Below are positions 15,611 through 25,122 of a DNA stretch of 53,471 nt, piece after piece (position 1 is the first letter of the stretch; every line of letters starts with the position of its first letter). The translations under genes were made by a program, and so were the position numbers. The notes under the pieces were generated by a model. That model saw only the letters and a list, made by a program, of their open reading frames with translations, was not told where the DNA came from and did no database searches. Source of the stretch: Oscillospiraceae bacterium (lineage in GTDB: Bacteria > Bacillota > Clostridia > Oscillospirales > Oscillospiraceae); NCBI GenBank assembly GCA_021202845.1, contig JAJQCF010000018.1, forward strand, positions 1 to 53,471. The letters are read 5' to 3'.

Positions 15611-17470
15611 TTATCTTATAACCACATTCAGCAGTCCCTCGGTGTAGTTCACCGACACGTCAACGCAGATGCCGCTCGAGGTGTTTTCGTACAGCATAAA
15701 TTCCGACGTCGCCGTCACATAGCTGCTGCTGAGCGAAAAGCCGCTCTCGCTGAGCGCGCCGTCATAGAATGTAAGGCAGGTGTCGATGTTAGCGTAGTCC
15801 GACAGCGACGCGAGCTCGTAGGTGTAGCAGCGCGTGCTCTCGTCCGCATAGGCCGCCTCCACGCACTCCACGCCCAAGTACGCGCCGAAGTCCGGCACCG
15901 TGCTGTCCTCGTAGCGCGGCGCGGAGCTGGCCGTCTGCGCCCCGACGTAAACGCACAGGCACTCCTCGCCGCTGACCGTCACGGGCGTGTAAACGGCGCA
16001 GTAGAAGGAGGAAAACGCATTGCTGCCGCTGAATGTAGCGCTGAAGCAGCCGTCCTCCGCGCCGTAGTAGACCGGCGCAAGTCCCCAATCGCACAGCAGC
16101 GCCATGTAGCCGCTCGCCGCGCCCTCCGGCAGCTCCGACAGCGCGTAGTACCATACGCCCTCGTCCGCGTCGCCCGCCAGCGGCTCAACACCCGCCCAAG
16201 CGCCGAAGTCCGGCACATAGCGGAGCGTTTGGTAGCCGGTTATTTCCACCGCGTCCGCAAAGAACATCTCCGGCAGCGTGGTCATCTCGCCGCTCTCCCA
16301 GTCCGCTATGGACGAAACGGGCACAAAGAAATATATGTCGTTCCCGCTCGAAGAATGGCCCTTGCAAAAGCCGACGGCGCGGCCGTACACGTCCAGCAGC
16401 GGGCTGCCGCTGCTGCCGGAGGATATGGACGCCGTGGTCTGTATGACCAGCTGTCCGCCGTATGAGCGCTGCGGGTTGGAGATAATGCCCGCCGACATGG
16501 AGTCCTCCAGCGTCAGAGCGGAGCCTATGTTGTAAACCGTCTGCCCCGCGCTGAGCTCGTCCGTGCTCATCTCTATATAGTCGTTTGCAGTTATGTCAAC
16601 CTGAATAATTGCCCAGTCCTCGTCCTCGTCCCAGTCGTAAACGCCCAGCACGTCGTAATACGTATCGCTGCCGTAGGGGCGCACCGCGGCGCTCCAGCAG
16701 CCGTTTATAGAGTGGTAATTGACAACGGCGACGCCCTCGGAGTTGATAAAGAAGCCGCTCGCCGACGCGCTGGCCGTTCCGGCGGAGGAGTAGACTCTTA
16801 TGGTGAATATGGCGGGCGAGCAGAGGTCGTGTACCGCGCCCGCGTCCATCTCCGCGCGGTCGGCGTACTCCGCCTCGGTGAACACTCCCGCGGCTATGAG
16901 CGAGTCCGCCAGCGTTTGACTGCCGCCCTTTATCTCCGCCGAGAGCGCCGACCATGTTATTATAGCGGCGTCGGCGCGCGTGAAGCTCTCCGTGTCCACG
17001 CAGCCGGGCAGTATGCCGGCGCTCTTGGCCGCCTGCCACGGGTCGGACCACGTGAAGTCCCCCGCGTCCTCGGAGTAGCCCAGAGCGCGCAGGGTGAACG
17101 TCACATAGGCTTGGGCGGAAGCGTCTCCCGTGCCGAACTCTGTGGCGGAAACGCCGCTGGCAAGACCGTTATTGTAAGCGTAGGCCACATAGCGGTCAGC
17201 CCACTGCGGCACGTCACCGAAGGGGTGGGAGCCGGTGTACGCCAGAGCCTCGTCCTCCTTGCCCAGAGCGCGAATGAGCATAACCAGCGCCTCAGTGCGC
17301 GTGGGCGTGCGCTCAAGCTCCGCGCCCGCGTCCGTACCCTGAAAAAGCCCCAGCTGCTCAAGCTGCGCGGCGGCATACTCCCCGTAGCTGCCAGTGCCGT
17401 CAGCGAGCACGGCGGAGAAAAGCGCGGTGCATACAAGCGCGCAGAGCAGCGCGGCGATAAGTTTCTTCAT
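15611..17470 (-). CDS. SLH-anchored trypsin-like serine protease
   Basis: A 619-residue secreted surface protein. Residues 1-23 are a signal peptide. Two to three S-layer homology (SLH) repeats cover about 28-205 (for example FGDVPQWADRYVAYAYNNGL), which bind the cell wall. A trypsin/HtrA-like domain follows, with catalytic His253 (NYHSI), Asp285 (EDWAI) and Ser356 (GSSGSP). The last 200 residues hold two related repeats (YVPDFGAWAGVEPL and TVPDFGAYLGVECV), possibly substrate- or partner-binding. It has no PDZ domain, unlike HtrA/DegP. GGAGG lies close before the ATG. It follows the activase operon by 42 bp and may be read with it. Its role in surface-protein processing is inferred. Confidence 0.85.
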   Translation of the reverse strand: MKKLIAALLCALVCTALFSAVLADGTGSYGEYAAAQLEQLGLFQGTDAGAELERTPTRTEALVMLIRALGKEDEALAYTGSHPFGDVPQWADRYVAYAYNNGLASGVSATEFGTGDASAQAYVTFTLRALGYSEDAGDFTWSDPWQAAKSAGILPGCVDTESFTRADAAIITWSALSAEIKGGSQTLADSLIAAGVFTEAEYADRAEMDAGAVHDLCSPAIFTIRVYSSAGTASASASGFFINSEGVAVVNYHSINGCWSAAVRPYGSDTYYDVLGVYDWDEDEDWAIIQVDITANDYIEMSTDELSAGQTVYNIGSALTLEDSMSAGIISNPQRSYGGQLVIQTTASISSGSSGSPLLDVYGRAVGFCKGHSSSGNDIYFFVPVSSIADWESGEMTTLPEMFFADAVEITGYQTLRYVPDFGAWAGVEPLAGDADEGVWYYALSELPEGAASGYMALLCDWGLAPVYYGAEDGCFSATFSGSNAFSSFYCAVYTPVTVSGEECLCVYVGAQTASSAPRYEDSTVPDFGAYLGVECVEAAYADESTRCYTYELASLSDYANIDTCLTFYDGALSESGFSLSSSYVTATSEFMLYENTSSGICVDVSVNYTEGLLNVVIR

Positions 17471-17512
17471 TACTCGTCAGCCTCCTTAGCAAAAAATATG
17501 CGGCGCGAGGGG

Positions 17513-18469
17513 TCAGGCGCGGCGGGCGCGTACGTCGCCCTTTTCGCAGCGGTTGCCCCATGCGTCTATAAGCTGTCCGCCCCTGCTGACACAGATTATC
17601 TCGCAGCTGTTGGGGCATTTGCGGCAGTTTATTTCCTTGGTTGTGAAGTCCATGTCGGCGGTCTCAAAGCTGAACTCCCGCTCCTCGCCGGAGCCCGCGG
17701 CCAGTATTGCCGCGCCGTAAGCGCCCATGAGGTGGCCGTTTTCGTCCACCGTCACGCTTAGCCCCAGCTCCTTTTCAAAAGCGCGCACAACGCCCGCGTT
17801 CTTGCTCACGCCGCCCTGAAACACCACGGGCGCGGCAATTTTTTTCCCCTTGGCCACGTTGTTCAGGTAGTTCGAGGCCACGGCGGCGCAAAGTCCGGCA
17901 ATTATGTCCTCGCGCGAGTGACCCATTTGCAGCTTATGTACAAGGTCAGACTCGGCGAACACGGTGCAGCGCGCGGCAATCGGCGTGGGGCTCTTGGACG
18001 TGAGCGCAATGGCTCCGAAGTCCTCCACCGCAACGCCCAGACGGTGCGCCTGACTGGACAAAAACGCGCCCGTTCCCGCCGCGCAGAGCGTGTTCATGGC
18101 GTAGTCCACGGCAATGCCGTTTTCCACAAGAATTATTTTCGAGTCCTGCCCGCCTATCTCGAAGATAGTGCGCACGTTGGGGTGCAGCTGCGTTGTGCCG
18201 ACGGCGTGGGCGGTTATCTCGTTTTTCACCACCGAGGCGCCAATCATCGCGCCGACGAGCCTTCTGGCGCTGCCGGTGGCGCCGGAGGCCAGAACGCGGT
18301 AGTCCGCGTCAAGGCTGTCGCGCAGCTCGGCCAGCACCCTGCGCGCTCCCTGCACGGGGCTGCCCTCAGTCCAGAGGTAGCTGGAGGCCACTATGTCAAA
18401 ATTTTCGTCTATCACAACTCCCTTTGTGGAAATGGAGCCGATGTCAATACCGAGATAAGCCTTTTTCAA
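17513..18469 (-). CDS. 2-hydroxyacyl-CoA dehydratase activase-type ATPase
   Basis: A 318-residue member of the BadF/BadG/BcrA/BcrD ASKHA ATPase family. It couples ATP hydrolysis to electron transfer into a partner iron-sulfur protein. Visible features are the phosphate-1 loop GIDIGSISTKG near residue 7, FEIGGQDSK, the bridging-cluster cysteine in NTLCAAGTG and a second in AARCTVF. A C-terminal extension is rich in cysteines (CRKCPNSC and EIIC). The dimer would hold one [4Fe-4S] cluster between the subunits. Its start overlaps the end of the next gene upstream by 4 bp (ATGA type), giving a tight leftward operon with two HgdB-like proteins. The exact substrate partner is unknown. Confidence 0.88.
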   Translation of the reverse strand: MKKAYLGIDIGSISTKGVVIDENFDIVASSYLWTEGSPVQGARRVLAELRDSLDADYRVLASGATGSARRLVGAMIGASVVKNEITAHAVGTTQLHPNVRTIFEIGGQDSKIILVENGIAVDYAMNTLCAAGTGAFLSSQAHRLGVAVEDFGAIALTSKSPTPIAARCTVFAESDLVHKLQMGHSREDIIAGLCAAVASNYLNNVAKGKKIAAPVVFQGGVSKNAGVVRAFEKELGLSVTVDENGHLMGAYGAAILAAGSGEEREFSFETADMDFTTKEINCRKCPNSCEIICVSRGGQLIDAWGNRCEKGDVRARRA

Positions 18470-19557
18470 TTTTTCAGCACCTTCTTCTTTCTCGCAATCA
18501 TGTCGTAGAAAGCCTCTACGCGCGTTTCCAGTCCCGCGTCGCCGGTCTGGGTGTCATAGCTCAGGTACAGCACGGGTATTTTGTAGTCCGCGCTGACCCG
18601 CTGCAGCAGGGGCATTACATCCACCTCCGGCGTGCAGCCGAAGCTCTTGACGTGAACAATGCCGTCAAAGCCGAGGCGGGCATAGTCCACGGCGGCGCCG
18701 ACGGTGGCGGCGCTGGTCGGCCCCATGTCATAGCGCATATAGTCCTTGGCTGAGGCGCGCAGCTTCAGCTCCGAGGGGTGGAGGTTGTAGTTCGTCAGGT
18801 TCATGTTCCTGTAGACCTCCACACCGAGGCGGCAGAGCTTGTTTTCAAGGTCAAGGTTGCTGAATGAGTCCATAACGGTGTAGTATTCGCCCACCAGCCC
18901 CACGCGCAGCGGGAACGGCGGCTTATCGAGCGGCAGCGCCTCCATTGCCGAGCGCGCCTTTTTGTAGCCCGCGCGTATGTCCGCGCCGCTCTCCGCCATC
19001 TTCATATCCAGCAAAAACTCGCGCTCCACGCGGTCGTGGTCGCCCTCGTTGACTTCAAAGCCGAGGTTCTTGTGGTAAAGCGCCTCCATGTCGTCCAAAT
19101 ACTCCGCCATTTTTATGGCGTTCGCCGCCTCGCGCAGCATGACGGGGATTTTATAATCGGGATTTATAAAGCGCATGAGCTTGAGCCACTCGCGCTTTTT
19201 GCACGCTTTGTAAATGTCTAAGTTTATCATTGTGAACTCATAGCCGAGGTCGTGGAGTATTTTGTCCTGAAGCTCGCCGTAAAAGCCCAGTCTGCACGGC
19301 CCGCCCGTCTCCACAAGTATGTCCGCGCCGCACTCTAAGAGCTCTATCATGCTGCCGGTCAGGTGCTTGAACGGCGCGCAGACGTAGTCGGGGCTGTTCA
19401 GCTCGCCGTAGTGTATTGTCTTTCTCGTCTGCGCCGGAGGCAACACGAAGCCCGTTTGCAGCCCCTGTTCGCAGAAGTATTTCAGAGCTAAATTGTAGTT
19501 GTTGAACGCCGGAAAGCCGACGCGGTGCAGGCTCAGTGAGCCGTCATTTTGCGCCAT
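18466..19557 (-). CDS. HgdB/DUF2229-like iron-sulfur protein, second subunit
   Basis: A 363-residue protein of the 2-hydroxyacyl-CoA dehydratase/DUF2229 superfamily. Conserved cysteine sites are visible in DYVCAPFKH, GGPCRLGFYGE and KSFGCTPEVD, which in relatives ligate an iron-sulfur cluster. The C-terminal YDTQTGDAGLETRVEAF block is shared with the next protein upstream, so the two are related. In many Firmicutes the activase and DUF2229 domains are fused in one very long protein; here they are three genes. It probably receives electrons from the activase encoded immediately downstream. The ATG has GGAGG upstream and overlaps the preceding gene by 14 bp. The reaction cannot be named. Confidence 0.82.
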   Translation of the reverse strand: MAQNDGSLSLHRVGFPAFNNYNLALKYFCEQGLQTGFVLPPAQTRKTIHYGELNSPDYVCAPFKHLTGSMIELLECGADILVETGGPCRLGFYGELQDKILHDLGYEFTMINLDIYKACKKREWLKLMRFINPDYKIPVMLREAANAIKMAEYLDDMEALYHKNLGFEVNEGDHDRVEREFLLDMKMAESGADIRAGYKKARSAMEALPLDKPPFPLRVGLVGEYYTVMDSFSNLDLENKLCRLGVEVYRNMNLTNYNLHPSELKLRASAKDYMRYDMGPTSAATVGAAVDYARLGFDGIVHVKSFGCTPEVDVMPLLQRVSADYKIPVLYLSYDTQTGDAGLETRVEAFYDMIARKKKVLKN

Positions 19558-20509
19558 ACCCGCCCTCCTTTCGGAATCTGATTATATCAACAAAGCTCTC
19601 AAGGCGCGTCTCCAGTCCGGCGGTGCCGTCCTGCACGTCCAGCGTGAGCTGAAGTATCGGAATGTCCTTCACCGTGCGCAGTATAAATTCGTTGGCCATA
19701 GAGTCCGAGGAGCACGGATAGGCGCTCGCCAGCACAACGCCGCTGAGGTCTTTCTTCATCAGGTCGATGGTGCCCAGTATTTCGCGGCTCTCCAGCCACG
19801 GCATGGTGACGGTCAGGCTCTCGCTGCGGCTGAGCGCCGCGCGCGGGTTGGCTCTGTCCACATACAGCACGGTGCAGCCGAGGTTTTGCAGCATTTCCGC
19901 AATCTGCCCGCCGATATAGGGGTCGTGCGCAATGTACGGGTGCGCGGCCAGCAGCAGCTTTGTGCCCTCGCTCCTTTGCAGCGCCAGCTGCTCGCGCCGC
20001 GCGGCCTTGTGGCGCTGGGTGTTGAGGCGGCAGGCGGCCGACCAAGCGCGCTTGGCCTCGGCGCGGCTTTTGCCGAAGCGCGTACCCAGCTCTATGTAGG
20101 CGTCTCCCGCCGAGCGCGCATCGTTCCAGTCGTGGGACATGGTGACAAGCCGCACGCCGTCCGCGGCAAAGGTGTTGTTCACAGTGTCGTAGAGCGACTC
20201 AAAGCGCGTGCAGTATTTCTTTCTGAATCCGCTCCCCGCAATGCGCGGGACAAACACGGCGTCACAGCGCCCCAGCAGCGCCTCCACATGACCCATGTAA
20301 ATCTTGGCCGAATAGCAGCTCTCGTCAATGGAGCGGCTGATTCCGCGCGAGAGTATATGCTTGTTCGTCGGCTCGCTCACGACGCACTCAAGCCCAAGCA
20401 GAGTAAAATAGTCCTGCCAAAGCTCGCCGAAGCGGTAATAGTGCAGCGCGCGCGGCAAACCCAAAACGTGTACGTCGGCATATTCAGCCCTGTCCAACCG
20501 AAGCTCCAC
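19544..20509 (-). CDS. HgdB/DUF2229-like iron-sulfur protein, first subunit
   Basis: A 321-residue protein, first gene of the operon. The motifs GLPRALHYYRFGELWQDYF and ESCYSAKIYMGH, and the cysteine in ASAYPCSSDS, match the DUF2229/HgdB superfamily. The terminal LTLDVQDGTAGLETRLESF block mirrors that of the second subunit. Two such subunits plus an activase form the minimal set of a two-component reductive dehydratase-like enzyme, or of a double-cubane-cluster-like protein pair. Which of these it is cannot be told from the sequence. The start is GTG, with GGAGG 7 bases upstream. A sigma-A-type promoter lies about 45 bp upstream of the start. Confidence 0.82.
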   Translation of the reverse strand: MELRLDRAEYADVHVLGLPRALHYYRFGELWQDYFTLLGLECVVSEPTNKHILSRGISRSIDESCYSAKIYMGHVEALLGRCDAVFVPRIAGSGFRKKYCTRFESLYDTVNNTFAADGVRLVTMSHDWNDARSAGDAYIELGTRFGKSRAEAKRAWSAACRLNTQRHKAARREQLALQRSEGTKLLLAAHPYIAHDPYIGGQIAEMLQNLGCTVLYVDRANPRAALSRSESLTVTMPWLESREILGTIDLMKKDLSGVVLASAYPCSSDSMANEFILRTVKDIPILQLTLDVQDGTAGLETRLESFVDIIRFRKEGGYGAK

Positions 20510-20554
20510 CCGTCTTCCTCCCCGTCCCGCGCCATCTCCCGCGGGTGATACCTA

Positions 20555-20583
20555 ATTTTACTTCAAAGCGCCATAAAAGTCAA
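20555..20583 (-). promoter_or_regulatory. Promoter of the activase/HgdB-like operon
   Basis: On the minus strand TTGACT (20583-20578), 17 bases, TAAAAT (20560-20555). The transcript start would fall near 20548. The palindrome CCCGCGGG lies in the short leader. Confidence 0.7.
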
Positions 20584-20648
20584 CGAAAGCAAAAAGCGGC
20601 TGCAGCATCTCGCTTTTCTTGTGAAAAACAATATGTCTAAGCTCACCC

Positions 20649-20677
20649 TTGACAAATTCTCTGCTTCTCTGTATCAT
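20649..20677 (+). promoter_or_regulatory. Promoter of the ZIP transporter gene
   Basis: TTGACA (20649-20654), 17 bases, TATCAT (20672-20677). The predicted start site falls inside the palindromic operator that follows. An AAAAGCG/CGCTTTT hairpin lies upstream, between this promoter and the divergent one. Confidence 0.75.
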
Positions 20678-20678
20678 A

Positions 20679-20698
20679 TAGTTAGTTATAGCTAACCT
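20679..20698. promoter_or_regulatory. DtxR/MntR-like metal-repressor box
   Basis: GTTAG-TTATAG-CTAAC is a perfect inverted repeat (core 20681-20696) placed at the transcript start of the ZIP gene. Its TTAG...CTAA arms resemble boxes of the DtxR/IdeR/MntR metalloregulator family. A metal-loaded repressor bound here would block transcription. No such regulator is encoded in this window. Confidence 0.55.
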
Positions 20699-20739
20699 AC
20701 TATGTAACCACTATCCCATTTTTGAAATAGAATATACTG

Positions 20740-20755
20740 CTGCCCGCGCGGGCAG
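20740..20755 (+). repeat. 16-bp perfect palindrome at the ZIP ribosome site
   Basis: CTGCCCGCGCGGGCAG is a perfect palindrome ending one base before the GGAGG of the ZIP gene. As RNA it would form a very stable small hairpin next to the ribosome site. Confidence 0.6.
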
Positions 20756-20766
20756 TGGAGGTGAAA

Positions 20767-21549
20767 ATGAAAAGCGAGGTTTTTTACGGAATACTTATCC
20801 CCTTTCTCGGCACAAGCGTCGGCGCGGCCTGCGTGTTTTTCATGCGGCGGGGGCTGGGCGAGTGGACGCGGCGGGGGCTGACGGGCTTTGCGGCTGGCGT
20901 TATGACCGCGGCTGCGGTGTGGAGCCTGCTCATTCCGGCGCTGGAGCAGTCGGCGCGGCTGGGGCGGCTGTCGTTCATACCCGCCGTCGCGGGCTTCTGG
21001 CTGGGCGTGCTGCTGCTGCTCGCGCTCGACCACATCATACCGCACCTGCACCAGAACAGCCGCCGTCCCGAGGGGCTGCGGAGCAGGCTCAAGGACTCGA
21101 CCATGCTGGTTTTCGCGGTCACACTGCACAACTTCCCCGAGGGCATGGCGGTCGGCGTTGTTTACGCGGGCTATCTGGCGGGCGAGGCGGAGATTACCCT
21201 TGCCGGTGCGCTGGCGCTGTCGCTGGGCATTGCGGTGCAGAACTTCCCCGAGGGCGCGATAATCTCCATGCCGCTGCACAGCGCGGGCATGGGCAAGCGG
21301 CGCGCTTTCGCCGGCGGGGTGCTGTCGGGCGTGGTGGAGCCGGTCGGCGCGGTGCTGACGCTGCTGGCAGCGGGTCTGGCGACACCAGCGCTGCCCTATC
21401 TGCTCAGCTTCGCCGCAGGAGCGATGCTCTACGTTGTGGCGGAGGAGCTGATACCGGAAATGTCGCAGGGCGAGCACACGGACGTCGGCCCCGTGCTGTT
21501 CGCGCTGGGCTTCACACTGATGCTGGCGCTGGACGTGGCGCTCGGCTGA
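20767..21549 (+). CDS. ZIP-family divalent metal transporter
   Basis: A 260-residue membrane protein of the ZIP family, which brings Zn2+ or related divalent metals into the cytoplasm. About eight hydrophobic segments are visible. The two signature metal-site helices are present: VTLHNFPEGMAVG near 120 and AVQNFPEGAIIS near 160, with conserved His, Asn, Pro and Glu. A loop between the early helices carries the short His motif HLHQN. The ATG at 20767 has GGAGG 5 bases upstream; an earlier in-frame GTG is part of the Shine-Dalgarno region. The promoter is overlapped by a DtxR/MntR-like box, so repression by a metal such as Fe, Mn or Zn is likely. The gene is monocistronic. Confidence 0.9.
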   Translation: MKSEVFYGILIPFLGTSVGAACVFFMRRGLGEWTRRGLTGFAAGVMTAAAVWSLLIPALEQSARLGRLSFIPAVAGFWLGVLLLLALDHIIPHLHQNSRRPEGLRSRLKDSTMLVFAVTLHNFPEGMAVGVVYAGYLAGEAEITLAGALALSLGIAVQNFPEGAIISMPLHSAGMGKRRAFAGGVLSGVVEPVGAVLTLLAAGLATPALPYLLSFAAGAMLYVVAEELIPEMSQGEHTDVGPVLFALGFTLMLALDVALG

Positions 21550-21551
21550 AG

Positions 21552-21591
21552 CAAAACCGGCGGCTCCGCAAACTGGGAGCCGCCGGTCGGC
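21552..21591 (-). terminator. Terminator of groESL
   Basis: On the minus strand CCGGCGGCTCC pairs with GGAGCCGCCGG over 8 bases and is followed by TTTTGC. The same hairpin lies just after the convergent ZIP gene, but without a T-run on that side. Confidence 0.8.
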
Positions 21592-21616
21592 GTATATCTT
21601 TGGTTTTTCGCGGGGA

Positions 21617-23251
<1,635 letters not shown>

Positions 23252-23270
23252 TCAATTCCTCCTGTCTGAA

Positions 23271-23555
23271 TTATTCAACAACGGCCAGAATGTCGGCCTG
23301 ACGGACTATGGTGTACTCCTCGCCGTCAACCTTGACGGTGGTTCCGGAATACTTGCTCATGAGCACCTTGTCTCCGGCCTTGACTTCCATGACAACTTCC
23401 TTGCCGTCCACAAGTCCGCCGGGGCCTACAACTACGACCTCGTAAATTTCAGGCTTCTCCTGCGCAGCGGCGGTGAGAATGATGCCGCCTTTCGTTTTTT
23501 CCTCGGCCTTGGTCTGCTTGACCACGACTCTGTCTGCCAACGGTTTGAGATTCAT
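23271..23555 (-). CDS. groES: Co-chaperonin GroES (Hsp10)
   Basis: A 94-residue co-chaperonin that caps GroEL. It begins MNLKPLADRVVVKQ and contains the mobile loop (KTKGGIILTAAAQEKPE) and the roof segment VVVVGPGG. The ATG at 23553-23555 has AGGAGG upstream; an in-frame extension of 15 codons reads into the leader and was rejected. It is the first gene of the operon. The leader contains the CIRCE element, so expression is expected to rise upon heat or folding stress by release of HrcA. Confidence 0.98.
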   Translation of the reverse strand: MNLKPLADRVVVKQTKAEEKTKGGIILTAAAQEKPEIYEVVVVGPGGLVDGKEVVMEVKAGDKVLMSKYSGTTVKVDGEEYTIVRQADILAVVE

Positions 23556-23604
23556 TAGATTTTCCTCCTGTTTATGTGATATAGTTTTTAACATTTTCAT
23601 TGCG

Positions 23605-23631
23605 TTAGCACTCTCGAAGCCGGAGTGCTAA
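23605..23631. promoter_or_regulatory. CIRCE operator (HrcA-binding)
   Basis: TTAGCACTC, 9 bases, GAGTGCTAA is an exact CIRCE element. It lies 50-76 bp upstream of the groES start and just downstream of the promoter, the standard position for HrcA repression. HrcA itself is not in the window. Confidence 0.97.
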
Positions 23632-23641
23632 CGCAATTATT

Positions 23642-23670
23642 ATAATAGACCATGTACGGCATTTTCGCAA
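23642..23670 (-). promoter_or_regulatory. Promoter of groESL
   Basis: On the minus strand TTGCGA (23670-23665), 17 bases, TATTAT (23647-23642). The transcript start would fall in or next to CIRCE. The stretch from here to 23820 is A+T-rich, and nothing else was recognised in it. Confidence 0.6.
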
Positions 23671-23819
23671 CCCCAAAAACGCGGAAAATTTAATGTTAAA
23701 GGCATATAATTTGGCATTTGCGTTAATTATGCCCGCATTTTTGCGTCATATACTGCGATTTTCGCTTGAAAGCTCTGTTTTGCTCAATTTGAATTGCAAA
23801 ATACGCCGTGTTTGCGGAA

Positions 23820-23839
23820 AAATGCCCCGCGGGCGGGCG
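23820..23839 (-). terminator. Probable terminator of the RNA methyltransferase gene
   Basis: On the minus strand a GC-rich hairpin (GCCC...GGGC) starts 5 bases after the stop codon and is followed by ATTTTT. Confidence 0.5.
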
Positions 23840-23843
23840 TTTT

Positions 23844-24953
23844 TCAGAAGTACATGAAGAGGTCGCACTTAATCATGCCGTTGTAGAGCTTGCGCTTTTT
23901 GACGGCGGCTTGGCCGAAGGCGCGCTCGAACTCGGTGTGAGCGGAGAGGATATAAAGCTTCCAGCCGCCCGCGGCGCGCCACGCGGAGCCGAACTCGGCG
24001 TAGAGGCGCTCGCACTCGCTTTTGTCCATAATGCGCTCGCCATAGGGCGGGTTGGTGACGATAATACCGCGCTCGGTGCGGCGGTCAAACTTGGTCGCGT
24101 CGGCCACGGAAAAGCTGATGCAGTCCGCCACGCCCGCGCGCTCGGCGTTCTCGCGCGCCAGAGCCACGGCGCGAGGGTCGATGTCGGAGGCGAAGATATG
24201 GTAGTCGCCGGAAAACTCCTTGGCGCGCGCCTCCTGCCTTGCGCTCCCCCACAGCTCGCGCGGCGCCTGCGGCCATGTCATTGCCGTGAACTCACGGGCA
24301 AGGCCGGGGGCGCGGTTTTTGGCAATGAGCGCGGCCTCTATAGCGATAGTGCCGCTGCCGCAGAAGGGGTCGCAGAAGTCGCCCTTGCCCTTGTAGCGCG
24401 AGAAGCCAACGAGCGCGGCGGCCATAGTCTCTTTCAGCGGGGCGGCGTTGTGGGCGGGGCGGTAGCCGCGCTTGTGCAGTCCCGCGCCGGTGGTGTCGAT
24501 GCACATAGAAACGCGGTTTTTCATAATGGCGAACTGAATTTGGTAGAGCGCGCCCGTCTCCGGCATACGCCGGAGGCCGTAGGCCGCGCCGAGGCGGGCT
24601 GCGACGGCGGCCTTGATATTGCGCTGGCAGTAGCGCTCCGAGGCGAGCTGGGAGTTCAGAGAGTGCCCCTTGACGGGGAAAGCGCCGTCAGCGGGTATTA
24701 CGCTCTCCCACGGCAGGGCGCGGACGCCGTCGTAGAGCGCGTCGAAGTCCGTGGCCTCAAAGCAGCCCAGCTCAATCATCACGCGCTCGCCCTGCCGGAG
24801 ACAGATGTTGGCGCGGGCGATGTCAATCTCCGAACCGGCAAAATAAACACGCCCGTTCTCGGCGCGGACGTCGGACATATTCAGCCGCCGCAGCTCGTCG
24901 GCGATAGGCCCCTCCAGCCCCAGCAGGCAGGGGACGCAAAGTGTGTATGTCAT
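23844..24953 (-). CDS. THUMP-domain RNA N2-guanine methyltransferase, RlmL/YpsC type
   Basis: A 369-residue class I methyltransferase that modifies guanine in large-subunit rRNA in its best-known relatives. The N-terminal 150 residues form the ferredoxin-like/THUMP RNA-binding part. The SAM site is CDPFCGSGTIAIEAAL near 185 and the acidic loop is FASDID. The catalytic motif is NPPYGERI. Length fits the short Firmicutes form without the RlmK half of E. coli RlmKL. The ATG has GGAG 7 bases upstream. No convincing promoter of its own was seen on the minus strand; the nearest strong leftward promoters are those of the small toxin genes upstream, so read-through may contribute. Confidence 0.88.
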   Translation of the reverse strand: MTYTLCVPCLLGLEGPIADELRRLNMSDVRAENGRVYFAGSEIDIARANICLRQGERVMIELGCFEATDFDALYDGVRALPWESVIPADGAFPVKGHSLNSQLASERYCQRNIKAAVAARLGAAYGLRRMPETGALYQIQFAIMKNRVSMCIDTTGAGLHKRGYRPAHNAAPLKETMAAALVGFSRYKGKGDFCDPFCGSGTIAIEAALIAKNRAPGLAREFTAMTWPQAPRELWGSARQEARAKEFSGDYHIFASDIDPRAVALARENAERAGVADCISFSVADATKFDRRTERGIIVTNPPYGERIMDKSECERLYAEFGSAWRAAGGWKLYILSAHTEFERAFGQAAVKKRKLYNGMIKCDLFMYF

Positions 24954-24996
24954 GGTAAATCTCCAATCCAATCGGCTTGCCGCCGAAAAATTCCGC

Positions 24997-25024
24997 TTGA
25001 CAACTATGCGGGAAATGCTATAAT
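24997..25024 (+). promoter_or_regulatory. Promoter of antitoxin RNA 1
   Basis: TTGACA (24997-25002), 16 bases, TATAAT (25019-25024): both hexamers are perfect consensus. Confidence 0.85.
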
Positions 25025-25030
25025 AAATAT

Positions 25031-25122
25031 ACGAGGGCGCCGCCGGTAAGCGGTTTGTCCCGAAAGTTTAGACGAAGTAATCGCCTATCGTTTGCTGGAC
25101 GGAGTGGCGGTTACTTCTTTTT
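25031..25122 (+). ncRNA. Small RNA 1, candidate type I antitoxin
   Basis: A predicted RNA of about 92 bases from a perfect-consensus promoter to an intrinsic terminator (GAAGTAATCGCC at 25074-25085 with GGCGGTTACTTC at 25106-25117, then five T). It has no start codon with a ribosome site. Its terminator overlaps the last codons and stop of toxin gene 1 on the other strand, so the two RNAs share at least this complementary stretch. Its 5' part repeats the motif found in the toxin mRNA leader. Type I antitoxin function is inferred from this layout. Confidence 0.7.

Noticed and set aside
20740..20755. Transcription terminator before the ZIP gene
   Set aside because: The palindrome is not followed by T residues and lies directly against the ribosome site.
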